From Mycobacterium sp. AT1 (GTDB lineage Bacteria; Actinomycetota; Actinomycetes; Mycobacteriales; Mycobacteriaceae): a DNA stretch of 55,307 bases. Shown here one piece after another: positions 15,578 to 24,323 of this stretch. The stretch covers positions 1 through 55,307 of the forward strand of contig NZ_MVOC01000061.1 in assembly GCF_002043095.1 (NCBI RefSeq). The letters run 5' to 3'. Numbering within the stretch: the first letter of the stretch is position 1; every line of letters begins with the position of its first letter. Below the pieces are notes generated by a model that worked only from the letters and a program-made list of their open reading frames with translations, ran no database searches and was not told the DNA's origin. Position numbers and translations under genes: made by a program.

Positions 15578-16493
15578 GATCGATCGCCTGATTCGCCATC
15601 GCGAAGCTGTAACGAATGTGGTCGTCGTGCCCGTCCGGCACGGGCGGGAACACCAGCGCTGCGGTGTCGTCCCGAATGGCGTCGAGCTGCTCGCCGACTT
15701 GCTCGATCGACCACGACGGCTGATATACCCCGGGCGTCTCCGCGATGAAGGCCCGCGCCAGGCGACCCGCCAGCGCGATGATCATCTCCCCTGTGACGGA
15801 ACAGGATTCGTGGACGAGGTACGCCACCGCCGGTGCGACGAGCTCGGGCCCCATTGGCGGGTAGCCCGAGGTGTCGACGCCCTCCGCCATCCGGGTCACC
15901 GCGGCGGGGACGATGACGTTGCACTTGACGCCGTGCGCAGCGCCCTCGATTGCGGCGACGTTGGACAACCCGATCACGCCCGATTTGGCGACGGCGTAGT
16001 TGACCACGTCGTGGTTGCCGTACAGCCCGCCGATCGACGACGTCAGCACGATGCGACCGTATCCCGCGTCGCACATCACCGGAAACGCGTGGCGAACAAC
16101 GTGAAAGGCACCCCGCAGGTGGACGTCGACGACCCCCTCGAAGTCCTCAACGGTAATGTCCCGCAGGGCAGCCCGTCGCACGTTACCCGCGTTGTGCACC
16201 AGCGCGTCGATGCGACCGAAATGGTCGAGTGCGGTGTCGACGATGGCCCTGCCGCCGGCGGGGGTGGCGACCGAGTCGACGTTGGCGACGGCCTCTCCCC
16301 CGGCGGCAATTATCTCGGCAGCCACCTCGGACGCGGGCCCCTCGTCACCACCCTCACCCGTCAGACTGCCGCCAACGTCGTTGACGACGACCTTGGCACC
16401 GCGGGCCCCCAATAGCAGCGCATAGGCCCGGCCGAGTCCGCGGCCGCCGCCGGTGACGACCGCGACCCGACCATCGAAGGTGGCCTCAGACAT
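15570..16493 (-). CDS. SDR dehydrogenase, MFE-2/HSD17B4-type hydroxyacyl-CoA dehydrogenase-like
   Basis: The 307-aa protein has TGGGRGLGRAYALLLGARGA for cofactor binding, a VVNDVGG acidic loop, a SSIGGLYG serine and YAVAK (Tyr-x3-Lys). The long loop with GGDEGPASEVAAEI and the C-terminal tail after SVTGEM are typical of the (3R)-hydroxyacyl-CoA dehydrogenase domain of multifunctional enzyme type 2. It may oxidise a hydroxyacyl-CoA in the same pathway as the neighbouring CoA-transferase. It lies 12 bp after the monooxygenase gene in the same operon. Confidence 0.9.
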   Translation of the reverse strand: MSEATFDGRVAVVTGGGRGLGRAYALLLGARGAKVVVNDVGGSLTGEGGDEGPASEVAAEIIAAGGEAVANVDSVATPAGGRAIVDTALDHFGRIDALVHNAGNVRRAALRDITVEDFEGVVDVHLRGAFHVVRHAFPVMCDAGYGRIVLTSSIGGLYGNHDVVNYAVAKSGVIGLSNVAAIEGAAHGVKCNVIVPAAVTRMAEGVDTSGYPPMGPELVAPAVAYLVHESCSVTGEMIIALAGRLARAFIAETPGVYQPSWSIEQVGEQLDAIRDDTAALVFPPVPDGHDDHIRYSFAMANQAIDHV

Positions 16494-16505
16494 GCTCGGC
16501 GGGCT

Positions 16506-18365
16506 TCACTTCCCGAGTTCCAGGCCGTCGAGGTCGCCCGTGCCGCGCCAGCCGGCCAACAGGTCACCGAAGGCGTAGAAGCCCGGCCCGTAGGGCTCGC
16601 CGAGATGGCTCCGGATGCCCTCGCCTACCGCGTCCCCCTCCCCGCCACCTTCGTTGTTGTAGTACCCCGGCGTGCACTCGGCGTCGAACGCCGAGTTGTC
16701 GACGATGTTCTCGCGGATCGTCGCGCACCAGGCGTCCTGCGCCTCCTGCGTCGGCTCCAGTGTGGTGACGCCACGCTTGAGCGCTTCGGCGATGACGTAG
16801 GCGATGTGCTCACCCTGCAGCTCGTAGTTCGCGGCGATGTTGGCGGAGATGCCGACCTGCGTGAAGCCGGTGAAGAACTGGTTGGGGAAGCCACGGCTCG
16901 TCATGCCGTGCAGGGTCTTGAACCCGTCGTGCCAGTAGTCGTACAGCGAGACGCCGTCGCGCCCGGTGATCGCGTCGATGCTGTAGCGCCTGCTGATCTC
17001 AGTGGTGATCTCGAAACCGCTCGCGTAGATGATGCAGTCGACCGGATACTCGACTCCGTTGGCCACGAAGCCGCCCTCGGTCAGCTTCTCGACGCCCTTG
17101 CTCTCGGACACGTCGACCAACGTCACGTTGGGCCTGTTGAACGTCGGCAGGTAGTCGTCGTTGGAACATGGCCGCTTGCAGAGGAATCGGTAGTACGGCT
17201 TGAGCGCCTCGGCGGTGGCACCGTCCTCGACGAGGTCGGCCACCCGACGCCGGAGCCGCTCCATCAGCTTGTAGTCCTCTTCCTCACGCAGACCCATGAA
17301 CTGCTCGGGGGTCATCGCGGCGGGGTCGGGCAGCGCGAGCACGCGGGCCGCGGTGTTCCGTCCCAACTCTGTCCAGAAGTCGCACACCAGGTCGGGTTGG
17401 CCGAGGGCCATGCCCTCGAACGTCCAGGAATGGAAGTTGCGTTGACGTTCCTTCTGCCAGCCCGGTTCAAGCGATTGCGCCCACCGCGGGTCCGTGGGCC
17501 GGTTGTTGCGCTCGTCGACCGTCGACGGCGTGCGCTGCACCACGTAGACGTGCTTGGCGTACCTGCCGAGGTAGGGCACGATCTGCACGCCCGTCGCACC
17601 GGTGCCGATGATCGCCACGGTCTTGTCGGCGAGCTGGTCGAGCACGGGGTCGGCAGAGGTGCCACCGGTGTACCCGTAATCCCATCGCGAGGAGTGGAAG
17701 CTGTGCCCCGTGAAGTCGTGGATTCCGGGAATTCCCGGCAGCTTCGGCCGGTTGAACGGGCCCGACGCCATCACCACGAAGCGGGCGCGGATGTCGTCGC
17801 CGCGGTCGGTGGTGACCCGCCAACGGTCGATGTCGTCGTCCCAGATCAGATCGCGAACCTGGGTGGAGAAGATCGCGCCGTCGTATAGCCCGAAGTGCTT
17901 GCCGATGTTGCGGCAGTGCTGCTGGATCTCGGCGCCGTCGGCGAACTTCTTGCTTGGGATGAAGTCGAGCTCCTCCAGCAGCGGTACGTAGCAATAGGAT
18001 TCGTTGTCGCACTGGATGCCCGGGTAGCGGTTCCAGTACCACACACCGCCGAAGTCGCCGCCCATCTCGATGACGTGGACGTCGTCGACGCCGGCCTTCT
18101 TGAGGTAGGCCGCGCTCAGCAGTCCGCCGAAGCCACCACCGAGGACGGCGACGTCGATGTCGGCGTCGATCGGATCGCGCTCGACATACGGTGTGTGCGG
18201 ATCGATCTCGGCGAATTCGGCGTAGCCATCCCCCGTCTCGACGTACTGCTTGGAGCCTTCCGTGCGCAGCCGCTTCTCGCGCTCGTACCGGTACTTCTCG
18301 CGCAGCGCCGGAATGTCGACGTCCTCGGGCGTCTGGGTGGGGCCGCAGTGTTGGACCGCTGTCAT
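16506..18365 (-). CDS. Flavin-binding Baeyer-Villiger-type monooxygenase
   Basis: The 619-aa protein has an FAD Rossmann motif GGGFGG (76-81), a GGVWYWNRYPG segment and the type I Baeyer-Villiger fingerprint F-x-G-x3-H-x3-W at 218-228 (Phe218, His224, Trp228), then a second NADPH-binding GTGATG motif. Such enzymes insert oxygen next to a ketone to give an ester or lactone; ring ketones are common substrates. The roughly 65-residue N-terminal extension before the FAD fold is also found in steroid- and phenylacetone-type members. It overlaps the luciferase-like gene upstream by four bases (ATGA). The ketone could come from the Rieske oxygenase and SDR steps of the same operon. Confidence 0.92.
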   Translation of the reverse strand: MTAVQHCGPTQTPEDVDIPALREKYRYEREKRLRTEGSKQYVETGDGYAEFAEIDPHTPYVERDPIDADIDVAVLGGGFGGLLSAAYLKKAGVDDVHVIEMGGDFGGVWYWNRYPGIQCDNESYCYVPLLEELDFIPSKKFADGAEIQQHCRNIGKHFGLYDGAIFSTQVRDLIWDDDIDRWRVTTDRGDDIRARFVVMASGPFNRPKLPGIPGIHDFTGHSFHSSRWDYGYTGGTSADPVLDQLADKTVAIIGTGATGVQIVPYLGRYAKHVYVVQRTPSTVDERNNRPTDPRWAQSLEPGWQKERQRNFHSWTFEGMALGQPDLVCDFWTELGRNTAARVLALPDPAAMTPEQFMGLREEEDYKLMERLRRRVADLVEDGATAEALKPYYRFLCKRPCSNDDYLPTFNRPNVTLVDVSESKGVEKLTEGGFVANGVEYPVDCIIYASGFEITTEISRRYSIDAITGRDGVSLYDYWHDGFKTLHGMTSRGFPNQFFTGFTQVGISANIAANYELQGEHIAYVIAEALKRGVTTLEPTQEAQDAWCATIRENIVDNSAFDAECTPGYYNNEGGGEGDAVGEGIRSHLGEPYGPGFYAFGDLLAGWRGTGDLDGLELGK

Positions 18366-19543
18366 GCCAGCGCCTCCGCGGGCAGCGCGGATTCGTGCAG
18401 CGGTGCGGCCATGTCGTGCACGGCGGGCAGCACCTCGCGGGCGAACAACTTCACGCTCTCGATCGCGTCGGCATACGGCATGGTGCCGAACTGCGGGACG
18501 ATCGTCACCTCGGAGAACGAGCAGGCTTCCTGCGCGGCCTTCAACTTCGCGAAGATCGTATTGGGCGTGCCGATCAGCAGATTGGAGGCGTGGTAGCCCG
18601 GCATCTTCTTGGTGCCCGGTTCGGGCTTGTCTTGAACGGCTTCGGCCAGCACGGCCGTGGCGCTGGCTTCGCGGGCGGCATAGGCCTCATAACCCTTGAC
18701 GCCCTTGAAGTTCGACGCATCGGCGAAACCGTAGTGCACGGTGACGTCGCGGTTCGCCGTCCAGATCCACTCGTCGGTCTGCGCCGCATCCGGCTCGTCG
18801 GGGGTGCAGTACATGAACATCACGTTCTTGGGCTGGCAGGGGGCGAACCCCTCTTCCTGGCGGAAGGTGTTGACCTTCTGCACTTCTGCGCCGGCATCCC
18901 AGATCGGCTTGTTGCCGACGAACAGCGGCACCATGCCGCGCCGCGACAGGATCTCCAGCGACTCGGCCGTGGAGGACGAGCTGTAGATCCGCGAGAACAG
19001 GTCGTTGCTGAAGGGCTCCGGGCGCAGCGACATCTCGGGGAAGGAGAAGATCTCTCCGTCGTAGGAGAACCGATCACCACTGAATGCCAGCTCGAGGATG
19101 TCGAGACACTCGTTGAACCGCTCGCGGCTCTCCTCGCGCGGCACGCCGACGGCGTCGAACTCCGACTTCGACACACCACGCCCAATACCGATGGTGTTGT
19201 AACGTCCCTTGGAAACGATGTCGAGGTAGGCGATCTGGTGCGCTAGGCGAACCGGATTCCACCACGGCGCAACGGCGACGAACGTCCCGAGGCCAACCCG
19301 CTCGGTCCGGCCCGCGAAGTAGGTGAGTGCCTGAATCGGATTGGGCGTCATGCCGTATGGCGTGCCACAGTGCTCGGGGAACCAGATGCCGTCGAAGCCC
19401 AGCGGCTCGGCCAGGTCGCCGAGTGCCAACGCTCCCTCGACGCACTGCCAGTCCGGAGTCTCGGTTGGGCTACTGAAGTTTCCGGCCAGCACACGATCCC
19501 AATCGTGTGAGTTCTGGGCTCCGGTTCCGAGATTGACTTTCAT
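18362..19543 (-). CDS. LLM-class flavin-dependent oxidoreductase/monooxygenase
   Basis: The 393-aa protein belongs to the bacterial luciferase superfamily: GFDGIWFPEHCG near 50, a TERVGLGTFVAV strand, HQIAYLDIVSKGRYNTIGIGRG and a C-terminal IGTPNTIFAKL. It is longer than the 318-aa F420-type enzyme at 110-1066 and resembles FMN-dependent alkanal/limonene-type monooxygenases. ATG 19543 is preceded by AAGGAGT. Lying between a Rieske oxygenase and a Baeyer-Villiger enzyme, it may be an additional oxygenation step or a two-component-type monooxygenase; no flavin reductase gene is adjacent. Confidence 0.9.
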   Translation of the reverse strand: MKVNLGTGAQNSHDWDRVLAGNFSSPTETPDWQCVEGALALGDLAEPLGFDGIWFPEHCGTPYGMTPNPIQALTYFAGRTERVGLGTFVAVAPWWNPVRLAHQIAYLDIVSKGRYNTIGIGRGVSKSEFDAVGVPREESRERFNECLDILELAFSGDRFSYDGEIFSFPEMSLRPEPFSNDLFSRIYSSSSTAESLEILSRRGMVPLFVGNKPIWDAGAEVQKVNTFRQEEGFAPCQPKNVMFMYCTPDEPDAAQTDEWIWTANRDVTVHYGFADASNFKGVKGYEAYAAREASATAVLAEAVQDKPEPGTKKMPGYHASNLLIGTPNTIFAKLKAAQEACSFSEVTIVPQFGTMPYADAIESVKLFAREVLPAVHDMAAPLHESALPAEALA

Positions 19544-19552
19544 CGCTACTCC

Positions 19553-20941
19553 TTAGGTGAGGTCTTGGGGCGCGCCGGTGCCCATGTACTTGGACAACTG
19601 GAAGTGCAGATTGACGGTGCTGCGCTCGCGGTACGGGTTGGGCTTGGTGCCGGGGAAGCCGAGAGACTTCATGCCCTGCTGAACGGCGGCCATGTTCGAG
19701 AAGTCCTGCGGCAGCACCGAAAGCCAGTTCGGATCGCCGACGGGTGTGTACACCCACTCGGTCTGCGGCTCTTGGCCTTTCGGGTACAGCTCGAGGACGG
19801 CGACTTCGAATATGCACTTGTTGGGGTCATAGCCGGGATCGGGCCGGGCGCTGTAGCAGAGTGCGCTCGTCAGACCCTGTCCAACTTGGAAGTTCGGGAA
19901 GAGCTGCCATGCCGTTCCGCTCTGGCCGAGGATGTCGGCGGGAATCGTCGGCCAGGTGACACCGCGCGCCGCGTCGTCGTTGCGGGCCGAGGTCAACCAA
20001 TGTTCGAGGACCTTGGTGGCCGGGGTGCCCTCCGGCAGTTCGTCGACCAGTCGTTTTGCGGCGTTCACCAGCGTCTGGGTAGTGGTGGCGTTGGTCTCCT
20101 CCATCGTGTAGACCTGCATCTCCGCGGTCGAGATCCTCGGGTCACCGGAGCCGAGCCGGATCTTGGACTTGGTTTCGTCCAACCCCTTTGGCGCGTCGTA
20201 ACCAATGTTGCTGTGCTTGCCCTGCGCCTTGGCCCAGCCCTTGAATTCGCCGAACTTGTTGAACTCGGGGTGGGTGGTGAAGACGTGGTAGGTCTCGTTG
20301 AAGGCCTCCAGCGCCACCTTCCAGTTGCAGTCGAAGTTCAGCCACTTGCGCCACTTGAAGCGCATGTTGTCCAGGCCGAACGGATCCAGGATCTTGGCGG
20401 CGGGAAAGAGGTAGTCGGCCAACGGTTCTGGATCGGCGTCCATGTTGACGAACAGCCAGCCACCCCAGGTGTCGACGTCGACGCGCGCCAAATGTGTGTT
20501 CTCCGGGGTGAGCGCGCCCTGCCAGTCATCCTGTTCGCGGATGTGCGTGCACGCACCGTCGAGACCATACGTCCAGCCGTGGAAGCCGCAGACGAACGAC
20601 TTGCGGGTGCGGTCGCGGGCGTGCTTGGCACCGGCTGGGACGTCGACCAGCTTGCGGCCGCGATGCATGCAGACGTTGTGATGGGCGCGAAACTCGTTGG
20701 GGCCCGTACGGACGACGATGATCGAGTCGTCGAGGATGTCGTAGGTCAGGTAGCTGCCGACCTCGGGGATCTCCTCGACCCGGCCGACCTGTTGCCACAC
20801 CTTGCGCCACAGTTTGTCTCGTTCGGCGCGAGCGTAGGTCTCGGAGACATAGGCCTCGACTCCGATCGTGGTGGGCGAGGAGAGTTCCTCCACCACTTCG
20901 CGGATCACGTCGTCGCGGTCATCAGTCGTGGTGTCCGTCAT
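19553..20941 (-). CDS. Rieske non-heme iron oxygenase, catalytic (alpha) subunit
   Basis: The 462-aa protein has a Rieske [2Fe-2S] site Cys91-x-His93 ... Cys118-x2-His121 and a mononuclear iron site with His219 and His224 in NETYHVFTTH. It would hydroxylate an aromatic or alicyclic substrate using electrons from a reductase/ferredoxin that is not encoded nearby. No beta subunit is adjacent; the SnoaL-like protein at 7626-8123 has the same fold as beta subunits but is far away. ATG 20941 has AAGGAGA in front and is preferred over an in-frame ATG at 20974. It is the second gene of the minus-strand operon. Confidence 0.93.
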   Translation of the reverse strand: MTDTTTDDRDDVIREVVEELSSPTTIGVEAYVSETYARAERDKLWRKVWQQVGRVEEIPEVGSYLTYDILDDSIIVVRTGPNEFRAHHNVCMHRGRKLVDVPAGAKHARDRTRKSFVCGFHGWTYGLDGACTHIREQDDWQGALTPENTHLARVDVDTWGGWLFVNMDADPEPLADYLFPAAKILDPFGLDNMRFKWRKWLNFDCNWKVALEAFNETYHVFTTHPEFNKFGEFKGWAKAQGKHSNIGYDAPKGLDETKSKIRLGSGDPRISTAEMQVYTMEETNATTTQTLVNAAKRLVDELPEGTPATKVLEHWLTSARNDDAARGVTWPTIPADILGQSGTAWQLFPNFQVGQGLTSALCYSARPDPGYDPNKCIFEVAVLELYPKGQEPQTEWVYTPVGDPNWLSVLPQDFSNMAAVQQGMKSLGFPGTKPNPYRERSTVNLHFQLSKYMGTGAPQDLT

Positions 20942-20951
20942 CGCTTCTCCT

Positions 20952-21806
20952 TCACGGTCGGCTGATCTCTGCACGGAAGCCGTCGTCGGCCAGGAACAGG
21001 GAGGTGTGGTCGGCCGCGAGGTGGCTCCACTTCAGGTCGAGACCGCCGTCGACCAGGATGGTCTGGCCCGTCACGTAGCTCGCGAGATCCGACAGCAGGA
21101 ACAGAATCGTCCCCGCCTGCTCGTCGGGACGTCCGCGCCTGCCCATCGCAATCGCGGCGCGGTCTCGATCGGGATCCGGGTCGACGTAGGTCGCCGACGC
21201 CGCCGTCTCGGTGACACCGGGTGCGACCGCATTGACGCGAATGCCGTCAGCGGCGAGTTCGAGCGCCATGGTGCGGGTCATCGCGACCACGGCAGCCTTG
21301 GCCGTGCCGTACCCGATGTGGAACGGCGCGGTGTTCATCCCGCTGATGGAGGAGATCGACACGATCGAGCCCGGATTTCCCTGCTCTCGGAGTTCGGTGG
21401 CGACGGCCTGGCTGGTGAAGAACGCCGTCTCCAAGTTGGCGGTGAACAGATCCCGCCAGTCCGAGCGACTCACCCGGGTCGACGGCATCCACGTCGACGG
21501 CGCCGCGCCGCCTGCGACGTTGACGAGTCCGTACAGGTCGCCATCGGTCTGGCGCACGTGGTCCATGACGGTCGCGATGCCGTCGTCGGTGGACATGTCG
21601 GCAGACACCGCCACCACGTCAAGGCCCCGGCGAGTGAGCGGAACCACGTGTTCGTCGAGGTTCTCCTTGGACCGGCTGACCGCGATCACCGTGGCTCCGG
21701 CCTCGGCCACCATCGCTGCCACGGCGGTGCCGATCCCGCCGCCGCCTGCACCGGACACCACCACGATGCGGCCCTCGAGACCGGGTAGGCCCCTCACTGA
21801 AGTCAT
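20952..21806 (-). CDS. SDR oxidoreductase
   Basis: The 284-aa protein has the cofactor motif SGAGGGGIGTAVA, VNVAGGAAPSTW, a SISSISG serine segment, YGTAK (Tyr-x3-Lys) and a C-terminal GQTILVDGGLDLKW. It is a classical short-chain dehydrogenase and the first gene of the oxygenase operon. ATG 21806 is chosen over the longer frame to 21923 because the product then begins as usual for the family and because the region upstream holds operator palindromes. It probably oxidises an alcohol formed by the Rieske or luciferase-like enzyme to the ketone used by the Baeyer-Villiger enzyme (inference). Confidence 0.9.
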   Translation of the reverse strand: MTSVRGLPGLEGRIVVVSGAGGGGIGTAVAAMVAEAGATVIAVSRSKENLDEHVVPLTRRGLDVVAVSADMSTDDGIATVMDHVRQTDGDLYGLVNVAGGAAPSTWMPSTRVSRSDWRDLFTANLETAFFTSQAVATELREQGNPGSIVSISSISGMNTAPFHIGYGTAKAAVVAMTRTMALELAADGIRVNAVAPGVTETAASATYVDPDPDRDRAAIAMGRRGRPDEQAGTILFLLSDLASYVTGQTILVDGGLDLKWSHLAADHTSLFLADDGFRAEISRP

Positions 21807-21835
21807 GACTCGCGAACTCCGCCTGCCCTTCTCAA

Positions 21836-21847
21836 TTGTCCGGACAA
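21836..21847. promoter_or_regulatory. Palindrome TTGTCCGGACAA (likely GntR operator, leftward operon)
   Basis: This perfect 12-bp palindrome of GT-N4-AC type, as bound by GntR-family proteins, lies 30 bp upstream of the SDR start. It overlaps a possible minus-strand -10 TATGTT (21851-21846). A degenerate copy lies at 21932-21943 at the promoter of the divergent operon, whose second gene is a GntR regulator. Confidence 0.6.
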
Positions 21848-21870
21848 CATATGCCCTTCTGCGTATTGGA

Positions 21871-21881
21871 GAATAGTATTC
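21871..21881. promoter_or_regulatory. Palindrome GAATAGTATTC in the divergent control region
   Basis: An 11-bp perfect inverted repeat (GAATA-G-TATTC) lies midway between the two divergent operons. It differs from the flanking TTGTCCGGACAA-type sites, so it may be bound by another protein or may be part of a -35 region. No further evidence. Confidence 0.3.
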
Positions 21882-21931
21882 CGCAGGCAAGATGGGTCCG
21901 TCAAGGGAGCGATCCGATGACATACCGGCTA

Positions 21932-21960
21932 TTGTCTGGACCAGGTTGGCTTGCTAGGGT
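21932..21960 (+). promoter_or_regulatory. Promoter of the SMP-30/ligase operon with overlapping operator
   Basis: TTGTCT (21932-21937), a 17-base spacer and TAGGGT (21955-21960) form a good promoter. GTG 21968 follows after seven bases, so the message should be leaderless. The -35 is also the first half of TTGTCTGGACCA (21932-21943), a degenerate copy of the palindrome at 21836-21847, so a GntR-type protein would compete with RNA polymerase. Confidence 0.6.
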
Positions 21961-21967
21961 CCCGATC

Positions 21968-23584
21968 GTGCCCAGCGAACCGAACACTCGCTACGCAGTC
22001 CCGACCTCGCCCACGGCGGCAGCGGGCTGGAGCCTGCAACGGCTGACCGCACCGAGTCGGCTCTTCGGGGCGAACGGTTTGCGTACGGGCCCAGACGGCC
22101 GCCTCTACATCGCTCAGGTCACGGGCAGTCAAATCAGTGCGCTCGACGTCGGCACCGGCCAGTTGGACACCATCAGCGCCAAGGGGGGTGACATCGTCGC
22201 ACCCGACGACGTCGCCTTCGATCACCGCGGGAACCTGTACGCCACCGAGGTGATGGACGGTCGAGTCAGCGTGCGCGACCCCAGCGGCGCCACCCGGGTG
22301 CTGCGCGACGACGTGCCGTGCGCCAACGGCATCACCGTCCACGACGGCCGGTTGTTCGTCGGCGAATGCCGCGAGGGCGGTCGGCTCTTGGAGTTCGACC
22401 TCGGAGGCGGACCACCGCGAGTCCTGTGCGAGAACGTCCCGTCCCCCAACGCAATGGAGGTCGGTCCCGACGGGCTGCTGTACTTCCCCGTGATGGGCGC
22501 CAACGAGATCTGGCGCATCGATCCCGACGGCGGCGAGGTGCAGACCGTCGCCACCGGGCTCGGCGTTCCCGATTCCGTCAAATTCGACTCGGCGGGTTTC
22601 ATCGTCTCGACCCAGGTGGCAAGCGGCCAGGTGCTGCGCGTCGACCCGCGTACCGGCGCTCAGACCGTCATGGCACAACTGACGCCCGGTCTGGACAACT
22701 GCGCGATCGTCGGGTCGGGTTCGAATGCGCGATTGTTCGTCTCCAACTTCACCGGCGAGATCACCGAGATCCTCGGTGACGGCGCCACCCGCACCATGCT
22801 GCCCGGCGCACTCAACTGGCCGTTGGACGTGACCGTTGGCCGCGATGGCCGCCTCTACGTCGCCGACGGCACCTACTTCTACTCACTCGGCCATGACGGT
22901 TCCCTTGAGACGGTGGGCATGCTGTTCTCCCCCGGCTATCCGGGCTTCATCCGGGGCGTGGCCTCCGCCGGCGTCGACGAATTCGTGGTCACCACATCCG
23001 GTGGACAGATCACCCGCTATCGACCGGTGGCGGCCGAAAGCGAGGTGATCGCAGCTGGATTCGATCAGCTCTACGGTCTGGCGCTGACGCCCGGAGGGGT
23101 GCTCGCCGTCGAGCAGGGCACCGGTCGTGTGGTGTCGGTGGATCACTCGGGGACCGTCGGCGTCATCGCCGAGGACCTGGACACCCCCGTCGGGTTGGCG
23201 CTCACCTCCGACGGTGGCGTGCTCGTCGCCGAGTGCGGCGCCGGCCGGGTGGTGCGGGTGACGGACTCTGGGGTCGAGACCGTCGTCGACGGCCTACAGA
23301 GACCGCAGGGCATGGTGGTCGTCGACGGCTCGCTCTTCATCACCGACGCCGGGGAGAAGTCCGTCGTCGCCGTCGACCTCGCAACCCGGGCCCGCTCCAC
23401 GATCGCCACCGGACTCGCGATCGGTGCGCCGCCGGGCGTCGCCCCGAAGACCCTGCGCGGAATGCCGCCGTTCTCAGGCCCCCAGGGACCGTTCGCCGGG
23501 ATCGCAGTCGGCCAGGACGGCGCGCTCTACGTCTCCTGCGATGGGGAGGGCAGCGTCTTCGCGCTGTATCGGGAGCGCCCATGA
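21968..23584 (+). CDS. SMP-30/gluconolactonase-like beta-propeller protein, double length
   Basis: The 538-aa protein consists of repeated beta-propeller blades with motifs such as GPDGRLYIAQ, GPDGLLYFPVMGANEIWRIDPDG, GRDGRLYVADGTYF and GQDGALYVSCDGEGSV. Family members that hydrolyse lactones are usually near 300 aa, so this looks like two propeller halves in one chain. A lactonase would fit the neighbouring Baeyer-Villiger operon, whose product could be a lactone. GTG 21968 follows the promoter by seven bases; an in-frame ATG at 21917 with an AAGGGAG site is the alternative but would put the promoter inside the gene. The stop overlaps the regulator start (ATGA). Confidence 0.85.
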   Translation: MPSEPNTRYAVPTSPTAAAGWSLQRLTAPSRLFGANGLRTGPDGRLYIAQVTGSQISALDVGTGQLDTISAKGGDIVAPDDVAFDHRGNLYATEVMDGRVSVRDPSGATRVLRDDVPCANGITVHDGRLFVGECREGGRLLEFDLGGGPPRVLCENVPSPNAMEVGPDGLLYFPVMGANEIWRIDPDGGEVQTVATGLGVPDSVKFDSAGFIVSTQVASGQVLRVDPRTGAQTVMAQLTPGLDNCAIVGSGSNARLFVSNFTGEITEILGDGATRTMLPGALNWPLDVTVGRDGRLYVADGTYFYSLGHDGSLETVGMLFSPGYPGFIRGVASAGVDEFVVTTSGGQITRYRPVAAESEVIAAGFDQLYGLALTPGGVLAVEQGTGRVVSVDHSGTVGVIAEDLDTPVGLALTSDGGVLVAECGAGRVVRVTDSGVETVVDGLQRPQGMVVVDGSLFITDAGEKSVVAVDLATRARSTIATGLAIGAPPGVAPKTLRGMPPFSGPQGPFAGIAVGQDGALYVSCDGEGSVFALYRERP

Positions 23585-24318
23585 CCACCAGTCCCGTCGA
23601 TCATCGCTACCTACAGGTGGCGCGAACGCTTCGCAAGGAAATCGTCGACGGCGTCTACCCCGTCGGATCTCAGTTACCGACTGAACACGATCTCTGCCAA
23701 CGGTTCTCAGTGAGTCGCTACACCGTTCGGGAGGCGCTGCGCCGACTGCGCGACGACAACCTGGTGTCGTCGCGCCCACGCACCGGTACTACCGTCGTGC
23801 CCCGCGATGCGACGAGTTCGTATGCCCAGGACAACATGACCATCAACGATCTGCTCGCGTTCGCCAGCGGCGCCGCGCTCGACATCGAATCCACCGGGAT
23901 GATCGTCGTCGACGCCGAGCTCGCGGCCCGAACGGCGCTTCCGGAGGGCGAGGAATGGCTGGCCGTGCTGGGTTTTCGCCAAGCCGTCGACGCCGAGGAC
24001 ACGCTCTGCTGGACCGAGTACTACATCAACCGGGCCTATGCGGCCGTTGGCAGAATGCTCCAACGCCACACCGGTCCGATCTTTCCGCTCATCGAAGACC
24101 TCTTCGGTGTAAGCGTCGTCGAGGTCCACCAAGAGATCGGGGCCGTCCTGATCACGCCCGAGCTGGCGCCACGCCTCGACGTCGGCGTCGGGGCGCCCGC
24201 GGTGCAGGTCTACCGCACGTACCGGACGTCCGACGGCGACATCGCCCAGGTCACCATCAACACTCATGCCGCCTCCCGGTTCCGGCATTCGACGACGTTG
24301 CGCCGGGTCAAGGGCTAG
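23581..24318 (+). CDS. GntR-family regulator, HutC/UTRA type
   Basis: The 245-aa protein has an N-terminal winged helix-turn-helix (LRKEIVDGVYPVGSQLPTE, then FSVSRYTVREALRRLRDD) and a C-terminal UTRA ligand domain (LAVLGFRQAV through VYRTYRTSDG). It lies inside the operon, overlapping the SMP-30-like gene by four bases. Two sites of the GT-N4-AC type, TTGTCCGGACAA and TTGTCTGGACCA, lie upstream of this operon and its divergent neighbour, so it is the natural candidate to control both. The ligand is unknown, but a pathway intermediate is expected. Confidence 0.92.
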   Translation: MTTSPVDHRYLQVARTLRKEIVDGVYPVGSQLPTEHDLCQRFSVSRYTVREALRRLRDDNLVSSRPRTGTTVVPRDATSSYAQDNMTINDLLAFASGAALDIESTGMIVVDAELAARTALPEGEEWLAVLGFRQAVDAEDTLCWTEYYINRAYAAVGRMLQRHTGPIFPLIEDLFGVSVVEVHQEIGAVLITPELAPRLDVGVGAPAVQVYRTYRTSDGDIAQVTINTHAASRFRHSTTLRRVKG

Positions 24319-24323
24319 TCATC

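Noticed and set aside
16605..20965. Long plus-strand frames of 427 and 466 residues
   Set aside because: They mirror the Baeyer-Villiger and Rieske genes, whose catalytic motifs fix the minus strand as coding.
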